DNA from: Crocinitomix catalasitica ATCC 23190
Lineage (GTDB): Bacteria; Bacteroidota; Bacteroidia; Flavobacteriales_D; Crocinitomicaceae
Length of the DNA stretch: 64,000 nucleotides
Assembly (NCBI RefSeq): GCF_000621625.1
Contig: NZ_JHXV01000028.1
Span: forward strand, 1-64,000
Reading direction: 5' to 3'
Positions 35,401-41,716 of the stretch are shown piece after piece (positions within the stretch are counted from its first letter, which is position 1; every line of letters starts with the position of its first letter). Under the pieces are notes generated by a model, which was given only the letters and a program-made list of their open reading frames with translations, did no database searches and was not told the origin of the DNA. The position numbers and the translations under genes were made by a program.

Positions 35401-37096
35401 CAACCCCAATAATATTACCGTAAACCTCTATGGCGCGACCAGATTTTAAGAAAATATTAGACTTATCGCGTAGGTCGTCTGATCCATTTCCTGAAATTAC
35501 ATTTCTTTGGTAATGTTCCATTCCTCCTATTATAACACCGTCGGCATTTTGCGAAGTTATACCAGAAGAAGCGTTTCCATTTGCTACATTTAAGCTGGAG
35601 ATACCAATTTCATTTCCAAATATTTTTGTGTTATTACCGTCATTATAAATGGCAGAATTATCAAATTTCATAATTCTGAATCCTTGAATAATTGATCCTT
35701 CTGAGTCCGCTGTAATTTCGAAACAATTTGTAACGCCACTGCCGTTTTCTAAATTTATTGCAATAATAGCTGGCGTTAACTCAAAATCGCCTGGAAGTGG
35801 AGGTCCTGGGATACTACTAGAATATTGACTATATCCATCAATAATATATCCGTCCGAATCTAAAATTGCAGTTTCTGACAAATCTATATCGCTAATTAAG
35901 TCAGGTAAATCAAATTCAATATAATGCATTTCATCCTTTCGCTCAGCATCGGATAATGCCCATAATAATGAATTTGCCGTGGCTTCATCACCACCATCGT
36001 TTGTTACACGCAAGTGAGTATATTCGACAGCGCCAGCATCAGGATAAACTAAGAATGCACTAGGACCTTTTAAAGCACGCGGTGCACGTCTACAGTCGAA
36101 ATCAGGCGTACGAACATTTGGAGCCTTTGTATTGATTAATGCTGAAGCTGGGTCAATTATCGGCCAATATTTTAATCCAAATCCATCTTCTAAGATTTGA
36201 TCTCTAAAACCTAAATTAAGACCGAGACTGAAGTTGTCTCCTGCTAAAATTGGAAAAGTTAAGAACTCTAGTGCATAGTTGGCTCTAAATCGATTGCCTC
36301 CATATGAAATTGTTGTACCTGAAAATGACACTTGGTTGTTTGTACCGTTATCGCCAAACGCGTTGTTTTCAAAATAAACAGCAGTTCCACCACTTGAACC
36401 CATTACTTCAGGGAAATTATTGGCATTGTTTTGAAAAAAGGTATTGTTATAAAAACGGACTGAAGCATTTCCTTGTAGTTGAACAGCAGCCGAATAATCT
36501 GAGGCATAGTTGTTAGAGAAAGTACAGTTAATTACTTCTGAACTCCTAGAGCCAGTGAAGTATATTCCTCCAGCTATTAATGCTCTGTTGTTTATAAATG
36601 AGCAGCTATAAAAATAACAATTCGAACTTTGGACTAGGGCTGCCGCACCCGTTTTTGAGGTACTCGTTAAATCATTGTCTTCGAATAAGCAATGCTCTAT
36701 TACAATATTTGTAGGGCAATTTACAAGAGATAACAATCTTGTGGCACCATCAGCACCAACGAAACCAACACCTGATAATTTTAAATTGGTACAGTTTTGT
36801 ATTCGTAATAAATCACCATCATAAGATGAGTTAGGTGCAATTGTTAAATGTTTTGGATAAGGACCAATAATGGTTACATTGTCTAAGTTGTCAATGTTAA
36901 TAGTACTTGTCAGTCGAATTGTTCCTTTGACGTTAAAAATTATCGAATCGTTATCGGCTAACATGCTAACGGCTTCACGTAAAGTATTTGGTCCAGTATC
37001 AGCAACACTGGTAATCACAAACGTTCTTCCAAACAACGACCATGAACTACTAATGATCAATAAAAAACTAAATAATATTTGTTTTGTTCTGTGCAT
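29444..37096 (-). CDS. Giant T9SS adhesin-like protein, 2550 aa: beta-helix, 19 tandem modules, gliding-motility type B CTD
   Basis: A signal peptide (1-23) is followed by a right-handed parallel beta-helix (about 30-780; NNYASDYSAAVQLQGNASVRF-type rungs rich in N, G, I). Nineteen tandem modules of about 77 residues span about 824-2292. Each begins D-[EP]-x-F-x-x-x-[DE]-[FIL]-C and ends V-G-x-C-x-x-x-D-T-V, so most carry one early and one late cysteine. Two further domains precede the C-terminal gliding-motility-associated (type B) domain (about 2464-2550: NAFSPNGDGTND, MIFNRWGDKI, YYYVVEV). It is expected to be exported by T9SS and displayed on the surface, with its PorP/SprF partner and OmpA-type protein encoded directly downstream. 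The function is probably adhesion or gliding; ligand unknown. Confidence 0.92.
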   Translation of the reverse strand: MHRTKQILFSFLLIISSSWSLFGRTFVITSVADTGPNTLREAVSMLADNDSIIFNVKGTIRLTSTINIDNLDNVTIIGPYPKHLTIAPNSSYDGDLLRIQNCTNLKLSGVGFVGADGATRLLSLVNCPTNIVIEHCLFEDNDLTSTSKTGAAALVQSSNCYFYSCSFINNRALIAGGIYFTGSRSSEVINCTFSNNYASDYSAAVQLQGNASVRFYNNTFFQNNANNFPEVMGSSGGTAVYFENNAFGDNGTNNQVSFSGTTISYGGNRFRANYALEFLTFPILAGDNFSLGLNLGFRDQILEDGFGLKYWPIIDPASALINTKAPNVRTPDFDCRRAPRALKGPSAFLVYPDAGAVEYTHLRVTNDGGDEATANSLLWALSDAERKDEMHYIEFDLPDLISDIDLSETAILDSDGYIIDGYSQYSSSIPGPPLPGDFELTPAIIAINLENGSGVTNCFEITADSEGSIIQGFRIMKFDNSAIYNDGNNTKIFGNEIGISSLNVANGNASSGITSQNADGVIIGGMEHYQRNVISGNGSDDLRDKSNIFLKSGRAIEVYGNIIGVANDGINEISGGSLTPYGLLVKSDANSIGSHLTNGGNIIGKNDYGIYLQDSDSSKIYNNCIGVALDLIGEIDNTNAGILLEDANRNIIGNIENGYGNHIANNGSGINVGAEGGLSQYNSFYRNSIYNNNAQGIDLKGDGLVLPNDSSLNITGQNHEIDFPQLIYSVSCDAEDTKTGYQLNLPVGSDCRVEFFTIDSPDATNGEGKTFIGFQNVTLVSTPEQFEFDHGEVIPVSTSITATVTRINSGNTSEFGNNLLVEGSGDPSFSMDDFCPDSLGRAVILGDDGYFSFTSPFPADGATLDSLTGVLTGGVQGNSYEIFRNVNECNNNDTLIVTVIDLDPSFVYPDFCPGTIGLPSSITEPGGTFTFRDDPADGATLNASTGAITDGVEGTTYYVIYDLLQCAFRDTVAVTVIPTDERFTVSDFCIPDSEVPVTETLGGSFQFAPDPADGASIDAATGQITNAVEGNTYYIEYEVGVCAEVDTVEVATIFTDERFSFDDICPGLSGTPVIIGEAGGVFSFETDPLDGAAIDASTGELTDGVEGNSYDIIYTVGVCDDKDTVTVTITPTDESFEFDDFCIATNGYPSVIATPGGEFELAPDIGDGASIDISSGELTNAVEGTSYTIQYTVGTCSERDSVTAFAIEADERFSYADFCEGTTGTPVIIGDAGGIFSFLPPAPADGEVLVPDSGELTGAIEGTDYTIIYTVGVCDDKDTVTFSIIETDERFSFADFCPETDGTPTIIGEAGGVFSFQSPVPLDGASIDDATGTISDGVEGTIYNVIYTVGTCDDKDTVAVQVIPTDESFTFDDFCEADSGFPTVIATPGGVFNFAPDPVDGAILDMATGELSGTTEGSSYTIEYTVGVCSERDSVTVSIIETDESFSMSDFCPGTNGIAVIEGDAGGTFSFLPPDPLDGATLNPTTGLLSDAIEGETYTIIYTVGACNDKDTVEVHVLPTDESFSFDDLCPGDTGLPYDIASPGGIFSLAPDLGDGALLDPITGEFTEGVEGSTYTIQYLVGACYEIDSVSITVEATDEAFSLADFCAETSDAAVPNTPGGTYRFAPDLFDGSLIDPSTGVITNAIEGAAYQVEYAVGSCGEVDTVFVNVIETDESFEFDDFCPGTDGIPVITGDEGGVFSFLLPAPIDGASIDPTTGIVSDGVESTTYTIIYTVGVCGDADTNSALVINIDESFNFEDICPGTIGTPSDIVTPGGAFYLSPDPLDGVEIDLLTGELTNTVEGSTYNIEYVVGLCSESSTQDVFVITIDESFSLDDFCASTSLPATAASPGGTFTFAPDLLDGALIDPTSGLITNGIEGTAYAVEYEVGICNEVDTVLVNVIETDESFIFDDFCPGTDGVPVLTGDLGGDFSFLPPLPGDGASIDPISGVVSDGVEGTSYSIIYHVGVCDDRDTMTAIVIPTDESFTFEDFCPNTVGAPFDVMTPDGLFYLAPDLLDGASIDDETGELSNTVEGTTYAIAYMVGACLEEDTVLVHIIETDESFSIPEFCPNTDSEIAVTASPGGTFAFAPDLLDGASIDALTGQIFDGKEGTIYPIEYTVGVCAEQDTILVSVISTDESFNFENFCAEFIGIPTDIGTEGGSFSFAPDLMDGALIDPITGYISDAVPGTSYTIEYTVGICSERDTMNTLAMISEIADFDFDNFCAGDENNAEVTGTAGGIFEFNPTPLDDAIIDELTGTITNTNGNAYTVRYITPGTELTCKDTISKIVTAFALPIINEVKSTQYLYCPQDELLTMEADITADDATVYWRKYSELDPILDSGIFYIPTLLDVGENNYFIQVKDINGCQSTFSDITILLSDTAGMRAGDDIQVCLGKSAELAAYGGVSYSWENSGGIYNIVSDRPSVFTLQEHDYMVEITNEDNCVVYDTLHLGFSPQNECTIYVVNAFSPNGDGTNDTWYIENLINYLPNTVMIFNRWGDKILEFDNYDNINTIWDGTDKKGTLLPPNTYYYVVEVNNELSEAGWVQIVY
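30220..34625 (-). repeat. Array of 19 coding repeats (about 231 bp each) inside the giant adhesin gene
   Basis: I counted 19 modules by eye. Later modules show a three-unit higher-order pattern. Modules 12 and 15 share PGTDG[IV]PV[IL]TGD, modules 13 and 16 share the TVG/TIG-[AT]P[FS]D lead, and modules 11, 14 and 17 share the ASPGGTF-type segment. This points to growth by duplication of three-module blocks. Confidence 0.85.
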
Positions 37097-37150
37097 TAAT
37101 TTGCTCCACTAACTTTATTTATCAATTTTTCTTAAAACGACTTTCTATTA

Positions 37151-37158
37151 CAAAAATA
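37151..37158 (-). promoter_or_regulatory. -7-like element upstream of the adhesin operon
   Basis: On the minus strand this reads TATTTTTG, matching TAnnTTTG, about 55 bp before the adhesin ATG. No TTG at the proper spacing was found, so support is partial. Confidence 0.33.
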
Positions 37159-37300
37159 CAATTCATTTCAAACGCCTTTAAAAATGGGCGTTTTAAGCGA
37201 TGAATTGTCTTTTTTTACAGACGATTTACACCTAGTCATGCAATTTCTATACGCTTTAATTGTTAAAAGGTTATCATAAATAAAAAAAGTGATTTTAGCA

Positions 37301-37329
37301 TAGGGGTAAACAGATTTTAAGTTGTCTTA
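37301..37329 (+). promoter_or_regulatory. Putative ECF-sigma promoter A (in front of the GIN-sigma-FecR-STN operon)
   Basis: TAGGGGTAAA (37301-37310), 9 bp, then AAGTTGTCTTA-type block with AGTTGTCTTA ending at 37329. Site B (41665-41693) and site C (62107-62135) have the same two blocks at identical spacing. GTCTTA resembles the GTC-containing -10 of ECF promoters, and the GGGGTA block would be the -35. The first ATG lies 24 nt downstream. Its position before the sigma gene's own operon suggests autoregulation. Confidence 0.6.
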
Positions 37330-37353
37330 CTTATGAAAACAAAAAAATAAGAT

Positions 37354-38085
37354 ATGAAAAATTTAAAGTTTAGCGGTTTAATTGTGCTAATAGCATTAGC
37401 TGCTGGAAGTTGTAAAAAAGGTGGTTTAGTTTGTTATAAAGGGAACGATACGATAGTCAAAGAAACAAGAAGTGTTAAAGATTTCAATTGCATTAATTTG
37501 TCGAGTAATGCAGATATTTATATCACCCAAGCAGAAACTTTTTCGGTTGAAGTAGAGGCTAGTGAAAATCTTTTAGAAATTATAGAAACCGAAGTAAAAA
37601 ATGAATGTTTAAAAATAGATACGAAAAGAAATAAGTGTATTAAGGGTAAAAACACGCCAGTTGTTTATATTTCCCTTCCTGATTTAACAGGTGTAACTAT
37701 TTCAGGTAGCGGAAATATATATATTAATGAAACGCTAACTGCAGGAAGAATGGATTTTAAAATAAGCGGTAGCGGTGATGTGTATGCAAAAGATCTGGTA
37801 TTGGACAATCTAACATTAAAAGTGTCAGGTTCGGGAACATTTGATCTTTCAAGTACTAAAATAGCAAACGATTTAAATATTGAGGTTAGTGGTAGTGGTG
37901 ATTTTAATGGGTTGGACTTTCCTACAGTGAATGCAGATATTAAAGTTTCTGGTTCGGGTGACTGTAAAGTAAATGTTTCTGAATATTTAAAAGTAGTAAT
38001 TTCTGGAAGTGGATCTGTTGAATATAAAGGCAATCCAAGTATTGATCAGAAAGTAACAGGTTCAGGTTCAATTCGACAATATTAA
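37354..38085 (+). CDS. GIN-domain (DUF2807) lipoprotein
   Basis: The lipoprotein signal LAAGSCKKG lipidates Cys20. Residues about 38-240 form a head-GIN/DUF2807 domain: KDFNCINLSSNADIYITQ is the head, followed by a ladder of V-S-G-S-G-D repeats (ISGSGNIYI, ISGSGDVYA, VSGSGTFDL, VSGSGDFNG and so on) expected to make a right-handed beta-helix. These proteins are called putative auto-transporter adhesins, but their role is unknown. It is the first gene after promoter A and precedes the ECF sigma by 74 bp. A weak GCCTT/AAGGC hairpin lies between. It could sense or modulate envelope state for the sigma circuit; that is inference. Confidence 0.88.
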   Translation: MKNLKFSGLIVLIALAAGSCKKGGLVCYKGNDTIVKETRSVKDFNCINLSSNADIYITQAETFSVEVEASENLLEIIETEVKNECLKIDTKRNKCIKGKNTPVVYISLPDLTGVTISGSGNIYINETLTAGRMDFKISGSGDVYAKDLVLDNLTLKVSGSGTFDLSSTKIANDLNIEVSGSGDFNGLDFPTVNADIKVSGSGDCKVNVSEYLKVVISGSGSVEYKGNPSIDQKVTGSGSIRQY

Positions 38086-38159
38086 TCGCCTTTTAGCTAA
38101 GGCTTATTCAAAATTTAGATAATATTGTATAAAATCAATAGTTTATCGATTTATAAAGC

Positions 38160-38687
38160 ATGTTAAATTTAGTCGAATTCGAGTCACTTTTCAAGTTGCA
38201 TTATGCAGAGCTTGTTCGCTTTGGGCAAAAGTATTTAGCGGATTATGACGCCGCCGAAGAAATTGTGCAGAACCTCTTTGTTAAGTTTTGGGAGAATAGA
38301 GGTACTCTGAAAATTGAACAATCGCATAGGGCTTATCTATTCTCCGCAACTAGAAACGCATGTTTGAATGAAATTAAACATCAAAAAGTCAAAAAGGAAT
38401 ATGCTGACACTGTAACTTATGCTGATGGGCAACATGATGATGTTGTAACCACAGTTGAGGTAGATGAATTAGATTCTAAAATTAAAAATGCAATTAATCA
38501 ATTGCCTGAAGGTCGAAAAAAAATATTTTTAATGAGTCGATTTGAAGGATTGAAATATAAAGAAATAGCAACAGAATTAGAGTTGAGTATTAAAACTGTC
38601 GAAAATCAAATGGGAAGTGCAATAAAATATCTTCGGAGTGAATTGAAAGACTATGTGTTTTTTGCGATTTTCTTTTTTATAATTTAA
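38160..38687 (+). CDS. ECF RNA polymerase sigma factor (FecI-like)
   Basis: The 175-aa chain has sigma region 2 (YAELVRFGQKYLADYDAAEEIVQNLFVKFWENR, in pieces FGQKYL and AEEIVQNLFVKFW) and region 4 (LPEGRKKIFLMSRFEGLKYKEIA then LSIKTVENQMGSAIKYLR). This is the common Bacteroidota ECF type found next to FecR. It ends in a short hydrophobic tail (DYVFFAIFFFII), often seen in this type. It is co-directional with the FecR gene 11 bp later. It most likely recognises the repeated TAGGGGTAAA/GTCTTA element (see findings). Confidence 0.95.
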   Translation: MLNLVEFESLFKLHYAELVRFGQKYLADYDAAEEIVQNLFVKFWENRGTLKIEQSHRAYLFSATRNACLNEIKHQKVKKEYADTVTYADGQHDDVVTTVEVDELDSKIKNAINQLPEGRKKIFLMSRFEGLKYKEIATELELSIKTVENQMGSAIKYLRSELKDYVFFAIFFFII

Positions 38688-38698
38688 TACGCTAGAGG

Positions 38699-39718
38699 AT
38701 GATAGAAAATGAAAATATAGAGATGAATGAAGAGGTGTTATTAAGCTATTATTTAGGTGAGCTGAAAACAGAAGAACGCCAGCGAACGAAGGAATGGATA
38801 AATGAATCTGCAGAAAATAAAGCGCAATATGAATCTATTGTTAAGACGTGGAGCGTATTGGATGTTTCTGGTCGTGAAACGGGAGAAGCAATTGACACGG
38901 ATGCCGCTTGGAAAAAGGTTTTCGATAAGATTGATACAGAACCTAAAGTATTACCTTTAAATCCTTCCAAAAGTAAACGCAACATTTGGCTTTCGATAGC
39001 GGCAGTAGCTGTTTTATTAATCGGTGTGATTGGGGTTTTGAATTTCGAAAAAACATCACCAAATGAAATTTATGTAAATGCAGAGAATGCAGGTTTAGAA
39101 AATAAATTAGCAGATAATTCAACTGTGATTCTAAATGCAGATTCTAAAATTAATTATGCGAATGATTATAATGAAAAAGATAGAAAGGTAACTTTAAAAG
39201 GTGAGGCATTTTTCAAAGTTGAGAAGAATAAAGAAAAACCATTTATTGTAAGTTTAGATAATGCATTGCAGGTTAAAGTTCTTGGCACATCATTCAATAT
39301 TAAGTCGAATGAAAGTGATTCAATAATTGATGTTTTTGTTGCGACAGGAAAAGTCGAGTTTGGTTCTGCATCTTCAAATTTAATTCTGTTGCCAGGTGAA
39401 AAAGGAAGGTATAATAAACATTCAAAAAGTTTACGAAAAGTGACGGTAAATTCAACCGTTGGTATTGAGACTTTTTGGATGGAAAATGAAATGCGTTTTG
39501 AGCATTTTGAATTGTATCAGGTTGTAGATATTTTGAATGAACTTTATCCAGAAACGGTTCGATTAAATTGCGAAGCCAAAAAGGATAAGCTAGTTGTTAG
39601 TACCTTGAAAAAGAACGAGCTTTCTTCTTTTTTGGAAGTGATTGCAAGTATTCATGATCTCGATTTAGAGATTCAAAAGAATAAAGGAAAAACAGTTTAT
39701 ATACTAAAATGTGAATAA
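38699..39718 (+). CDS. FecR-type anti-sigma factor
   Basis: The cytoplasmic N-terminus (about 1-85) would bind the ECF sigma. One transmembrane helix (about 97-115: IWLSIAAVAVLLIGVIGVL) crosses the inner membrane. The periplasmic part has the FecR domain (about 130-240: LADNSTVILNADSKINY, LKGEAFFKVEKNKEKPFIV, VLGTSFNIK) and a C-terminal DUF4974-type segment. FecR proteins receive a signal from an STN domain in the periplasm and release the sigma factor. The next gene, carrying an STN domain, overlaps this one by 8 bp (GTG at 39711), so the two are made together. Confidence 0.95.
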   Translation: MIENENIEMNEEVLLSYYLGELKTEERQRTKEWINESAENKAQYESIVKTWSVLDVSGRETGEAIDTDAAWKKVFDKIDTEPKVLPLNPSKSKRNIWLSIAAVAVLLIGVIGVLNFEKTSPNEIYVNAENAGLENKLADNSTVILNADSKINYANDYNEKDRKVTLKGEAFFKVEKNKEKPFIVSLDNALQVKVLGTSFNIKSNESDSIIDVFVATGKVEFGSASSNLILLPGEKGRYNKHSKSLRKVTVNSTVGIETFWMENEMRFEHFELYQVVDILNELYPETVRLNCEAKKDKLVVSTLKKNELSSFLEVIASIHDLDLEIQKNKGKTVYILKCE

Positions 39719-41615
39719 TAAATTAGTTTTATTTTTAATTGGGATTTCCCTCAATCTTATTGCCTATTCAGCTGAAAATTTGTTGGATAGGCAAATTTCT
39801 ATTCATGCCGAACAGGTTTCTGTCAAATCAATTTTACGGATAATAGAACAAAAAGGGGATGTTCGTTTCTCTTATAATCCGTTGTTGATAGATGAAGATC
39901 GTGTGATTAATTTGACGCTCGATAATCAACCGATTAAAATGGGGTTAAAACGTATTTTCTCTCAAGATATTCGATTTAAAGAGGTTGGCGGGCATATTGT
40001 TTTGTTGGCGAATGAAGATTCGAAAGCCTTAAAACAAAGAAAAAGAGAGGATGAAATTGTGGTTTTTAAAGGGCGAATTACAGATAAGCGTACCGGTCTT
40101 CCTGTTGGTAGTGTAAGTATCTATGATATCGACGCGAGAAATGCAACATTGTCGAACCAAAACGGGTATTATTCGCTTGAAATTAATAAATTGGAGTTGA
40201 TTAGAAGTCTTTATATTCGTAAAGAAGGTTACGAAGTTGAGGTTATCGTTGTGAGCACAGGAACCCAAAATGTCTCACATAACAATGTCGAATTAAACCC
40301 AATCTTAAAACCAGTAGTTAAGATATCACCTCAAGAAATATCAAAATTAAAATCACCTCTTGAAGAGCGAGCGTTGTCTGGTCGAATGATCTCTGAGGAA
40401 GCTTATTTGCATGGAATTAATTTGGGAGAAATAGAAGAAACACGAATTGCGCAAGTTTCGCTTGTTCCATCTTTAGGAATAGGATCGAATTTGTCTACCA
40501 ATAGCTTATTTGTTAATAATTTTTCTTTAAATATTCTTTCCGGATTTTCGAATGGGGTTTATGGCGCTGAGGTTGGAGGCTTATTAAATTTAGTAAGGAA
40601 TGATGTCTATGGATTTCAGGTTGCAGGTTTGTCAAATATTGTTGGAAGAAATGTTGAAGGTGCTCAATTTGCAGGTGTCTATAATTTAGTTTTAAGGAAT
40701 GTAAAAGGGGCTCAGGTCTCAGGTGTATATTCTCATATCAGGAAGAATTTAACTGGGGTTCAAATTTCAGGCGTTTTTGGAGTAGTGGATGGTAGTTTTT
40801 GGGGTGCGCAAATATCGGGAATTAGTAATTTAACAAAGGATGGATTTGAGGGGGCTCAGATTGCAGGAATAAATAATATGTGCATCGGAAATTCAGAAGG
40901 GATACAATTGGCTGGAATTGCAAATTCGTCCTTCGATACACTTATTGGTGCTCAATTATCGGGTATTATTAATTTTTCTTATTGCGGACCGAATGACTTG
41001 CAGATAAGCGGAATTGGCAATATCGCAGACGACAATAAAAAATTACAGTTGACAGGAATCTATAATTTTGCTCGAATTAATAATGGAGTACAAATAGGTT
41101 TAATTAATCAAAGTTATTCAGGAGATGGTGCTGCTATTGGACTGTTCAATTATGTTAAGGATGGTTATCACAAAACTGAATTATTAACAAACGATGCCAC
41201 TCAGGCTAAGTTGAAATTCAAAACAGGAACGCAACGCTTGTACAATGTCTATAGTTTCGGTGTGCGTTTTGCCACACAACCAATTTATGCAGTAGGATTT
41301 GGTTTTGGAACTTATTTCGAATTGTCAGATCGGTTTACGGTCTCTTGTGATTTAACAAGTGAGCTTGTATTTAAGGAGAATTTAAATACGTTAGAGGTCG
41401 GTCAATTGGCTAGTTTATCTCCAACATTAGATTTTAGAATTGCGAATTGGGTCACCATTTTTGCTGGACCAACTTTTAATTTTATGTATTCTAATTTTAC
41501 CGATGAGGCTGGAAATTATAATGCGAAAATAACCAATAACACACTGCTTTCTGAACAAGACGCGAATGGCGAATTCTTGGTGTGGATTGGTGGTCAAGTT
41601 GGCTTTAGATTCTAA
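39711..41615 (+). CDS. STN signalling domain fused to CarboxypepD_reg and surface-repeat outer-membrane protein
   Basis: The start is GTG within the fecR 3' end. Domains: signal peptide (1-20), STN domain (about 27-100: SVKSILRIIEQKGDVRFSYNP), CarboxypepD_reg (about 117-197), then about 12 repeats near 21 residues with core G-[AV]-Q-[IVL]-[AS]-G-[IV]-x-N (GAQFAGVYN, GVQISGVFG, GAQIAGINN), resembling LA_2272-type surface repeats. A C-terminal part (VKDGYHKTELL to GGQVGFRF) looks like outer-membrane strands. In FecA-type systems the STN domain is on the TBDR itself; here it is on this separate protein. It probably passes an envelope signal to the FecR encoded just upstream. Confidence 0.85.
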   Translation: MNNKLVLFLIGISLNLIAYSAENLLDRQISIHAEQVSVKSILRIIEQKGDVRFSYNPLLIDEDRVINLTLDNQPIKMGLKRIFSQDIRFKEVGGHIVLLANEDSKALKQRKREDEIVVFKGRITDKRTGLPVGSVSIYDIDARNATLSNQNGYYSLEINKLELIRSLYIRKEGYEVEVIVVSTGTQNVSHNNVELNPILKPVVKISPQEISKLKSPLEERALSGRMISEEAYLHGINLGEIEETRIAQVSLVPSLGIGSNLSTNSLFVNNFSLNILSGFSNGVYGAEVGGLLNLVRNDVYGFQVAGLSNIVGRNVEGAQFAGVYNLVLRNVKGAQVSGVYSHIRKNLTGVQISGVFGVVDGSFWGAQISGISNLTKDGFEGAQIAGINNMCIGNSEGIQLAGIANSSFDTLIGAQLSGIINFSYCGPNDLQISGIGNIADDNKKLQLTGIYNFARINNGVQIGLINQSYSGDGAAIGLFNYVKDGYHKTELLTNDATQAKLKFKTGTQRLYNVYSFGVRFATQPIYAVGFGFGTYFELSDRFTVSCDLTSELVFKENLNTLEVGQLASLSPTLDFRIANWVTIFAGPTFNFMYSNFTDEAGNYNAKITNNTLLSEQDANGEFLVWIGGQVGFRF

Positions 41616-41664
41616 AATCTGCGGAGAATAAAAATTCCAAAAAATTAAAATATTGAAATCTTAA

Positions 41665-41693
41665 TAGGGGTAAAATTTCATTCAGTTGTCTTA
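41665..41693 (+). promoter_or_regulatory. Putative ECF-sigma promoter B (in front of the TBDR)
   Basis: TAGGGGTAAA (41665-41674), 9 bp, then AGTTGTCTTA (41684-41693), with both 10-bp blocks identical to site A. The TBDR ATG is 23 nt downstream, almost the same distance as at site A. This implies the receptor pair is in the sigma factor's regulon. Confidence 0.6.
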
Positions 41694-41716
41694 AAGATAT
41701 AACTGAAACTACTGAA

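Noticed and set aside
37665-38033. Minus-strand 122-codon frame
   Set aside because: Antisense to the SGSG repeats of the GIN lipoprotein; explained by its repeat codons.
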